NCBI GenBank assembly: GCA_947164805.1
Contig: CAMUXX010000076.1
Span: forward strand, 1 to 5,201
Source: an uncultured Elusimicrobia bacterium
Lineage (GTDB): Bacteria; Elusimicrobiota; Elusimicrobia; Elusimicrobiales; Elusimicrobiaceae
DNA length: 5,201 nt
Reading direction: 5' to 3'
The position numbers and the translations under genes are program-made. The notes below the pieces were generated by a model, which was not told the DNA's origin, did not search any database, and was given only the letters and a program-made list of their open reading frames with translations. Shown piece by piece: positions 1-3,936 of the stretch. Positions within the stretch are counted from its first letter, which is position 1. Every line of letters starts with the position of its first letter.

Positions 1-355
1 TAATAGGATATTCTGATTTAGGTGTTCCGATAAGCCAAAATTTAGAACGTCCGCTTTTAATATGTAATTTATTATCTTCATCACTTTCTAAAATAATTTC
101 TTTACCGGACGGTAAATTTTTTAATATATCTGAAAAATCTTTTATTGGTACTGTTATTGAACCTTCTTCAATAATTTCCGCTTTAAAAGTATGTATTATA
201 GCCATTTCCATATCAGTTCTTGTTAATTTAATTATACCGTCTTTTGCCTCTATTAAAAAATTAAATAATATAGGTAAAGTTGTTCTGCCGCTGACTGATG
301 AAACTATAATTTGCATTCCTTCTGAAAGTTTTTCTTTAGTAATATTAATTCTCAT
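1..355 (-). CDS. dnaN: DNA polymerase III beta subunit (sliding clamp), N-terminal part, runs off the window edge
   Basis: This partial gene encodes the ring-shaped clamp that tethers DNA polymerase III to DNA and recruits other replication and repair factors. I translated 118 codons from the ATG at 355-353 to the window edge. The N-terminal clamp domain is recognisable: it starts MRINITKEKLSEGM, then RTTLPIL near residues 25-31 (E. coli RPTLPIL), TDMEM near 48-52 (E. coli TDLEM), KDFSDILKNLPSG near 74-86, and IKSGRSKFWL near 100-109 (E. coli VRSGRSRFSL). The start is supported by an AAGGA ribosome-binding site about 10 bases upstream (363-367). It lies downstream of dnaA on the same strand across a 142-base gap without a terminator, so co-transcription is likely. 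The missing C-terminal two thirds lie beyond position 1. The identification is secure. Confidence 0.96.
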   Translation of the reverse strand, partial: MRINITKEKLSEGMQIIVSSVSGRTTLPILFNFLIEAKDGIIKLTRTDMEMAIIHTFKAEIIEEGSITVPIKDFSDILKNLPSGKEIILESDEDNKLHIKSGRSKFWLIGTPKSEYPI

Positions 356-382
356 ATTATTATCCTTATTATTATATTATCC

Positions 383-400
383 TGTGGATTTAGTGGAAAA
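383..400 (-). promoter_or_regulatory. Two adjacent degenerate DnaA boxes
   Basis: On the minus strand 383-391 reads AAATCCACA (7 of 9 to TTWTNCACA) and 392-400 reads TTTTCCACT (8 of 9). They abut, share orientation, and face the stronger boxes at 453-461 and 502-510 across an A/T-only spacer. Either alone could be chance in such AT-rich DNA. The arrangement makes them worth marking as possible low-affinity sites. Confidence 0.35.
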
Positions 401-415
401 ATGTTAATTATATAT

Positions 416-436
416 ACAAATATTTTTATAATTTGT
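416..436. repeat. Short inverted repeat in the AT-rich origin spacer
   Basis: ACAAAT at 416-421 is mirrored by ATTTGT at 431-436 around a nine-base A/T centre. It sits in the middle of the A/T stretch between oppositely oriented DnaA boxes. A six-base stem in such DNA is weak evidence, and function is unknown. Confidence 0.25.
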
Positions 437-452
437 TGATATCTTTTAAATT

Positions 453-461
453 TTATTCACA
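453..461 (+). promoter_or_regulatory. DnaA box TTATTCACA
   Basis: The nine bases match TTATNCACA exactly, as a high-quality DnaA-ATP/ADP binding site should. It borders the AT-rich stretch 401-452. A further partial match (CATTCCACA, 7 of 9) follows directly at 462-470 in the same orientation, giving a possible tandem pair. Confidence 0.6.
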
Positions 462-470
462 CATTCCACA

Positions 471-485
471 GGTAAAAATCTTACC
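471..485. repeat. Small perfect hairpin just past the dnaA stop
   Basis: GGTAA (471-475) and TTACC (481-485) form a five-base perfect stem with a five-base loop in the dnaA-dnaN gap, between the two best DnaA boxes. There is no following T-run on either strand, so it is not a convincing terminator. It may be incidental or an origin structural element. Confidence 0.3.
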
Positions 486-497
486 AACAAAAAATAA

Positions 498-1856
498 TTA
501 ATTATCCACAGCTTTTATTTCTTCTGTTATCAGGTTAATAACAGGTATAAAAAAGGTATTATTTTTTATTTCTTCTTTTACCTTTTCTTTAGCGTGTATA
601 ACAGTAGTGTGATCCCTATTAAATTCCCTCCCAATTTCCGGTAAAGATAAAGAAGTTAATTCTGTTGCAAGATACATAGCAATTTGCCTTGGCCAAGCAA
701 TGGAATTATTCTTCTTTTTAGAATTTAAATCTTCTAAATTTACTTTAAAATGTTTACAAACAACATCTTTTATTCTATTAATACTTATACTGTATTTTTG
801 TTGGTCTAAATTTATAATATCAGCCAAAACTTCCTTAGCAATATTTACGGTGGCATTTACCCCATGAATACTTGCATAACTTGTTAAGCGGTATAAACAA
901 CCTTCAAGTTCCCTAATATTTGCTTGTACACCTTGTGCGATAAAAGATAAAACATCATCTGAAATATCAAAATTATTTACATCTCTTTTATGACGTAAAA
1001 TTGCGATTCTTGTTTCTAAATCCGGCCTTTTAATTTCAGCTGAAATACCACTGAGTAGACGCGAAGATAAACGTTCACTAAACTCAAGTTGGTTTGGTGT
1101 TTTATCACAAGTTAAAACAATTTGTTTTTGATTATTAAATAAAGAATTAAAAGTATAAAAAAATTCTTCTTCAGAACGGTTTTTACCAACTAAAAATTGT
1201 ATATCATCAATAAGCAAACAATCAATGTTTTCATATTGTTTATGGAAAGGCGTTGTTGATTTATTTGCCATATGTTCTATACATTGTGTAAAAAAATCTT
1301 CTCCCGACATATATAAAACTTTTGCATAAGGATTATTTTTTAAAAGTTCATTTCCGATAGCATGTAAAAGATGTGTTTTACCAAGCCCCGGTGCGCTGAA
1401 AATCACAAAAGGGTTATTCGCGCGGTTACCGATTTTTTTGACTACTGCTTCAGATGCTTTATAAGCAAAACGGTTTGAAGGGCCTTCAATAAAACCTTCA
1501 AAAGTATAATGTGGATCAAGTTTAGTTTCTTCCCTTGAAGTTTGTTTAATATGGCTTTGTACATGAACTACCGGCGGAACTTGTAAAGTAGGGGTATCTT
1601 TCTGTTTTTGTATAATATAATCTACGGTGCAAGGGAAATTTGTTAATTCGGTTAAACCATGTAAAATAGGTGTTTCATATCGATCTTTGATAGTTTTAAG
1701 CCAAGATTCATTTGGAACTTCAATTTTAAAAACACCCTCACTGAATTCCAAAATTTTCATGGGTTTTAACCACATATCGCAAATATCTTTACCCAAAGTT
1801 GTTTCTAACTTTTTTATTAAATTTGTCCAAATTTCGTTTATATCGTTGTTTTCCAC
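498..1856 (-). CDS. dnaA: Chromosomal replication initiator protein DnaA
   Basis: DnaA is the AAA+ ATPase that binds DnaA boxes, melts the origin and helps load the replicative helicase; it also acts as a transcription regulator. The 452-residue product has the full four-domain layout. Domain I is at about 1-80 (IW at 9-10, MWLKPM near 28-33), followed by a variable linker at about 82-113. The AAA+ core carries Walker A APGLGKTHLLHAIGN (155-169), Walker B LLIDDIQFL (214-222), sensor I TCDKTP, the presumed arginine finger R266 in SSRLLSG, and sensor II R315 in NIRELEG. Domain IV carries the signature RDHTTVIHA (414-422). The start is GTG at 1856-1854 (so Met is encoded by GTG), with AAAAGG at 1865-1870 eight bases upstream. 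Oddities are Ser154 where the first Walker A glycine is usual, Lys382 at the position of E. coli Arg399, and a recognition-helix turn one residue shorter (EFNRDH for xFGGRDH). dnaN follows downstream. Confidence 0.98.
   Translation of the reverse strand: MENNDINEIWTNLIKKLETTLGKDICDMWLKPMKILEFSEGVFKIEVPNESWLKTIKDRYETPILHGLTELTNFPCTVDYIIQKQKDTPTLQVPPVVHVQSHIKQTSREETKLDPHYTFEGFIEGPSNRFAYKASEAVVKKIGNRANNPFVIFSAPGLGKTHLLHAIGNELLKNNPYAKVLYMSGEDFFTQCIEHMANKSTTPFHKQYENIDCLLIDDIQFLVGKNRSEEEFFYTFNSLFNNQKQIVLTCDKTPNQLEFSERLSSRLLSGISAEIKRPDLETRIAILRHKRDVNNFDISDDVLSFIAQGVQANIRELEGCLYRLTSYASIHGVNATVNIAKEVLADIINLDQQKYSISINRIKDVVCKHFKVNLEDLNSKKKNNSIAWPRQIAMYLATELTSLSLPEIGREFNRDHTTVIHAKEKVKEEIKNNTFFIPVINLITEEIKAVDN
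502..510 (+). promoter_or_regulatory. Perfect DnaA box TTATCCACA inside the dnaA 3' end
   Basis: This is identical to the highest-affinity E. coli box (R1/R4 type). It lies within the final dnaA codons, where its minus-strand form spells the Val-Asp-Asn end of the protein just before the TAA stop. It shares orientation with the 453-461 box, about 50 bases away. Confidence 0.65.
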
Positions 1857-1857
1857 A
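1849..1857 (+). promoter_or_regulatory. DnaA box TTTTCCACA overlapping the dnaA start codon
   Basis: The nine bases match the relaxed consensus TTWTNCACA and cover the GTG start codon (1854-1856) and the following Glu-Asn codons. DnaA bound here would cover the translation-start region of its own gene, consistent with autoregulation or with an origin element extending into the gene. The function is inferred. Confidence 0.5.
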
Positions 1858-1898
1858 GTTTATACCTTTTATATGGTTTTGATATAAAAATTTAATTA

Positions 1899-1941
1899 CA
1901 GTTAATTTTAGCAGTTTTTTAGCAAAAAGTACAGTTTTTTA
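1899..1941. repeat. Three CAGTT-type repeats with spaced T-tracts upstream of dnaA
   Basis: CAGTTTTTTA occurs exactly at 1912-1921 and again at 1932-1941, 20 bases apart. A related CAGTTAATTTTAG begins at 1899. An A5 run at 1924-1928 lies between the two T6 runs, so A/T tracts recur at roughly helical intervals, which tends to curve DNA. On the minus strand the units read TAAAAAACTG. The repeats fit no named site that I recognise, and they lie between the dnaA ribosome-binding site and its candidate promoter. Confidence 0.5.
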
Positions 1942-1946
1942 TAAAA

Positions 1947-1955
1947 TTATCCAAA
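1947..1955 (+). promoter_or_regulatory. Near-consensus DnaA box TTATCCAAA
   Basis: Eight of nine bases match TTATCCACA; the mismatch is in the CACA core, which weakens it. It lies 11 bases from the perfect box at 1967-1975 in the opposite orientation, directly downstream of the candidate dnaA -10 element. Confidence 0.3.
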
Positions 1956-1982
1956 ATTATAAAAGTTGTGCATAAATGTTAA
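1956..1982 (-). promoter_or_regulatory. Candidate dnaA promoter with a DnaA box in the spacer
   Basis: On the minus strand there is a perfect -10 TATAAT (1961-1956) preceded by TTAACA (1982-1977), which is 5 of 6 to the -35 consensus. The spacer is 15 bases, shorter than the preferred 16-18, so the -35 assignment is uncertain. The perfect DnaA box at 1967-1975 fills the spacer, so bound DnaA would compete with RNA polymerase, as in the autoregulated dnaA promoters of other bacteria. The predicted leader would be roughly 90 bases. Confidence 0.4.
1967..1975 (-). promoter_or_regulatory. Perfect DnaA box TTATGCACA in the dnaA-lepB divergent promoter region
   Basis: The minus strand reads TTATGCACA, an exact TTATNCACA match. 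It lies inside the candidate dnaA promoter spacer and also where the -35 region of the lepB promoter would fall. One bound DnaA could therefore affect both divergent genes. Confidence 0.6.
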
Positions 1983-1991
1983 AATAAATGT

Positions 1992-1997
1992 TATAAT
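1992..1997 (+). promoter_or_regulatory. lepB -10 element TATAAT, placing the transcript start at or near the ATG
   Basis: A perfect TATAAT ends six bases before the lepB ATG at 2004. RNA polymerase normally starts about seven bases past the -10, so the first transcribed base would be at or next to the A of the ATG. No good -35 is visible at the right distance (1969-1974 reads TGCATA), so the assignment rests on the -10 alone. Confidence 0.45.
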
Positions 1998-2003
1998 ATT
2001 CAT

Positions 2004-2972
2004 ATGGAGCAGCATTTGTTTATAACTGCCGTCGTCGCATTTGTTTTTGATAGAATATCTAAATATTGTATCAAAAAAAATTATTTTCAAAAAAATAATG
2101 TTTTCGCTTTTTGGAATGCATTATTTGCTTTGATCGCGGGTGTTTTGGTGTTTTATATATTAAATTTTATGGCATCAAACGGCGCAACTTTCGGGCTCTC
2201 AAAAACAACATTTTCTTTAATTATACTAATTACTTTAGGTTATACTTTTAGTAAATATTTTAAAGCAAAAAAAGCTGATATAAAACAAAAAGAACAAATA
2301 ATTGCCTTCAATTTAGACTGGGCGCAAACAGTTTATTTTGCCGCATTTTTTGCTTCAATAGCAATGTTTTTCTTTTTACAGGCATTTAGAATACCTTCCG
2401 CATCTATGAGAAACACTTTACTTGAAGGCGATAACCTTTTTGTTAATAAAGCATATTACGGTATGCGTTTACCTTTTATTAAAGAAAATTTTGTCAATTT
2501 CCACGACGTAAACCGCGGCGATATTATCATTTTTAGATTCCCGGCAAAAGACAGGGAACAATCAAATTGCGGCGAACCGCAGTATGGCAGAGATTTTGTT
2601 AAAAGAGTTATTGCTCTGCCCGGTGAAACGGTAGAAGTAAAAAATAAAACCATATATATAAACGGTAAAGAACTCCCCCCCCAAGATTATGCTATTTTCA
2701 GCGAACATGAGGAATTAAATATTTCAAACCCTTTAAGCCAAGAAGAATACCAAAAATTATGGGAAGACCGTAAATTAGAAAAATATTTCGGCATTTCTTT
2801 AAGAGATAGTTTTGGCCCAATAATTGTGCCGGAAGGTCAATATTTTGCTATGGGAGATAATAGAGATTTTTCTTGTGATTCCCGTTTTTGGGGTCCTGTA
2901 CCTAAGGAAAATATTAAGGGTAAAGCCTGGCTTTTGCATTGGCCTTTAAACAGATTTAGAATTATTAAATAA
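2004..2972 (+). CDS. lepB: Signal peptidase I with an N-terminal LspA-like membrane region
   Basis: This membrane-bound serine protease removes signal peptides from secreted proteins on the outer face of the cytoplasmic membrane. The catalytic domain is complete: PSASM (131-135) holds the nucleophile Ser134, VKRVIALPGE (199-208) holds the general base Lys200, and MGDNRDFSCDSRFWG (283-297) is the conserved box E region. At 322 aa it is close to the E. coli length, but the layout differs. Hydrophobic segments lie at about 5-17, 38-56, 68-86 and 108-127, the last leading straight into the serine box. Residues 16-21 (DRISKY) and 59-64 (NGATFG) resemble the DxxSK and NxGAAFG motifs of signal peptidase II, whose catalytic aspartate motifs are absent. 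The ATG is the only credible start: an in-frame stop lies at 1980-1982. No Shine-Dalgarno sequence precedes it. A C8 run (2675-2682) lies in frame. Confidence 0.95.
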   Translation: MEQHLFITAVVAFVFDRISKYCIKKNYFQKNNVFAFWNALFALIAGVLVFYILNFMASNGATFGLSKTTFSLIILITLGYTFSKYFKAKKADIKQKEQIIAFNLDWAQTVYFAAFFASIAMFFFLQAFRIPSASMRNTLLEGDNLFVNKAYYGMRLPFIKENFVNFHDVNRGDIIIFRFPAKDREQSNCGEPQYGRDFVKRVIALPGETVEVKNKTIYINGKELPPQDYAIFSEHEELNISNPLSQEEYQKLWEDRKLEKYFGISLRDSFGPIIVPEGQYFAMGDNRDFSCDSRFWGPVPKENIKGKAWLLHWPLNRFRIIK

Positions 2973-2986
2973 GTTTTCACGTGAAA
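2971..2986. promoter_or_regulatory. parS: parS-like centromere site 1
   Basis: The core TTTCACGTGAAA (2975-2986) is a perfect 12-base palindrome identical to the centre of the bacterial parS consensus. The outer bases differ: TGTTTCAC is the usual left half, here GTTTTCAC. The site starts at the last two bases of the lepB stop codon and lies about 120 bases from the start of parA. Location plus core make ParB binding likely. Confidence 0.75.
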
Positions 2987-3006
2987 TCAATTTTTTGAGT
3001 TTTTAA

Positions 3007-3025
3007 AAGTTTTCATGTGAAAACT
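3007..3025. promoter_or_regulatory. parS: parS-like centromere site 2
   Basis: AGTTTTCATGTGAAAACT (3008-3025) is a palindrome broken only at the centre (CATGTG for CACGTG). It repeats the AAGTTTTCAYGTGAAA block of site 1 with one change, and the centres are exactly 36 bases apart. Its arms extend further than those of site 1. It lies about 20 bases upstream of the parA -35 element, so ParB bound here could also influence the parAB promoter. A role as a lepB terminator is less likely, because no T-run follows. Confidence 0.6.
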
Positions 3026-3044
3026 CTTAATATAGTTTAATAAT

Positions 3045-3073
3045 TTGACACTTTTGTAATTTTTTTATACAAT
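3045..3073 (+). promoter_or_regulatory. Sigma70-type promoter of parAB
   Basis: A perfect -35 TTGACA (3045-3050) is followed after 17 bases by TACAAT (3068-3073), 5 of 6 to the -10 consensus. A TATAAT at 3074-3079 just downstream is too far from this -35 (23 bases). Transcription should start near 3080, leaving a leader of about 20 bases with AAGGAG at 3089-3094, five bases before the ATG. Confidence 0.75.
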
Positions 3074-3099
3074 TATAATAAGTAGTATAAGGAGATAAT

Positions 3100-3933
3100 A
3101 TGAGTGAGATCGTCTGTGTAGCAAACCAAAAAGGCGGTGTGGGGAAAACTACTACCTCCGTAAACTTGGCTTATGCCTTGGCATATTTAGGGCAAGAAGT
3201 TCTTTTAGTGGACTTTGATCCTCAAAGCAATGCCAGTTCCGGACTGGGGGTAAATTTAAAAGAAGATGAAAAATCTGTTTATAATTTTCTAACCAAAACT
3301 GCTACATTTAAAGAAGTTGTTCATCAAACATCTAATGAATTATTAGATATTTTGCCGGCAAATAAAAATTTGGCAGGTGCGGAAGTAGAACTTGTCAATA
3401 CTCCGCAAAGGGAGAAATTTTTAAAGCAAGCCCTTGAGCCTATTAAAAGGATGTATAACTTTATTATTATTGATTGTCCTCCCTCTCTAAGTTTACTTAC
3501 AATTAATGCTTTGGTTGCAGCAGATAGTGTAATAACTCCTATACAATGCGAATATTATGCTATGGAAGGTTTGGCCAACTTTATCAATACAACCGGCAAA
3601 GTTAAACAATTTTTAAGCCCCAATTTAAAGGTGGACGGCGGTATTTTAACTATGTTTGATACCCGTATGAATCTTTCCAAACAAGTTAAGGAAGATGTTA
3701 GCAAATTTTTTGGTTCAAAAGTATATCAGAACCCTATACCTCGTAATATTCGTTTAGCGGAAGCGCCTAGTTTCGGGCAAAGTATTTTTGAATATGAACC
3801 CACTTGTCGCGGTGCCAGGGCCTATCTTGATTTGGCAATAGAATTTTTGGTTCGCCGTGGTGCGAAAGCAGAAGATTTTGAGGCTTTTAAAACATCTATA
3901 AATAAGAATAATGATTTTGATTTCGGAGGTTAA
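3100..3933 (+). CDS. parA: Chromosome partitioning ATPase ParA (Soj)
   Basis: ParA is a nucleotide-switching ATPase that binds DNA non-specifically as an ATP dimer and moves ParB-parS complexes apart; in some bacteria it also regulates DnaA. The deviant Walker A motif KGGVGKTT (11-18) has both the signature Lys11 and Lys16. VDFDPQSNAS (37-46) is the switch I/A' motif, IIIDCPP (122-128, Asp125) is Walker B, and IPRNIRLAEAPSFGQ (213-227) is the conserved late Soj block. At 277 aa it is slightly longer than typical chromosomal Soj (about 250), with a polar tail after residue 250. The short N-terminus, lacking a helix-turn-helix domain, marks a chromosomal rather than a P1-plasmid type. The ATG has a strong ribosome-binding site (AAGGAG, 3089-3094). 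parB starts three bases after the stop codon. Confidence 0.97.
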   Translation: MSEIVCVANQKGGVGKTTTSVNLAYALAYLGQEVLLVDFDPQSNASSGLGVNLKEDEKSVYNFLTKTATFKEVVHQTSNELLDILPANKNLAGAEVELVNTPQREKFLKQALEPIKRMYNFIIIDCPPSLSLLTINALVAADSVITPIQCEYYAMEGLANFINTTGKVKQFLSPNLKVDGGILTMFDTRMNLSKQVKEDVSKFFGSKVYQNPIPRNIRLAEAPSFGQSIFEYEPTCRGARAYLDLAIEFLVRRGAKAEDFEAFKTSINKNNDFDFGG

Positions 3934-3936
3934 TTT

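Larger units (their letters stand above)
356..510. other. Candidate origin segment between dnaA and dnaN
   Basis: This gap, extended into the last dnaA codons, has the hallmarks of a dnaA-dnaN type oriC. Two full matches to the DnaA-box consensus (453-461 and 502-510) point rightwards on the plus strand. Two degenerate matches (383-391 and 392-400) point the opposite way. Between them, 401-452 is almost pure A/T with only about five G or C bases, which would suit a DNA-unwinding element. What is seen is the boxes, their orientation and the base composition. Origin function is inferred from the common position of oriC next to dnaA and dnaN. A dnaN promoter could also lie here (a TATAAT-like string occurs on the minus strand near 406-411), but no convincing -35 was found. 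Confidence 0.55.
1857..2003. other. Divergent intergenic region between dnaA and lepB; second candidate origin segment
   Basis: This 147-base gap separates the divergent dnaA and lepB genes. It carries a perfect DnaA box (1967-1975, minus strand), a one-mismatch box (1947-1955), the box at the dnaA start (1849-1857), repeated T-tracts, and putative promoters for both genes. Both gene arms point away from it, as expected if replication starts here and genes are co-directional with the forks. Together with the dnaA-dnaN gap it would give a bipartite origin flanking dnaA. The boxes are seen directly; the origin role is inferred. Confidence 0.5.

Noticed and set aside
1101..1518. Further DnaA-box-like strings inside dnaA (1101-1109 TTTATCACA, 1285-1293 TTTTACACA, 1510-1518 TGATCCACA)
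   Set aside because: They are isolated single matches within conserved codons, two with mismatches; such strings are expected by chance in AT-rich coding DNA.
1627..1887. 86-residue plus-strand open frame over the dnaA 5' end
   Set aside because: It lies antisense to the conserved DnaA domain I coding region, has no ribosome-binding site, and its sequence is a shadow of dnaA codons.
2456..2653. 65-residue minus-strand open frame inside lepB
   Set aside because: It is antisense to the signal peptidase catalytic domain; no ribosome-binding site or homology signal was seen.
3008..3025. Hairpin as a lepB terminator
   Set aside because: The palindrome is not followed by a T-run and shares a 16-base block with the parS-like site at 2971-2986, so a ParB-binding site explains it better.
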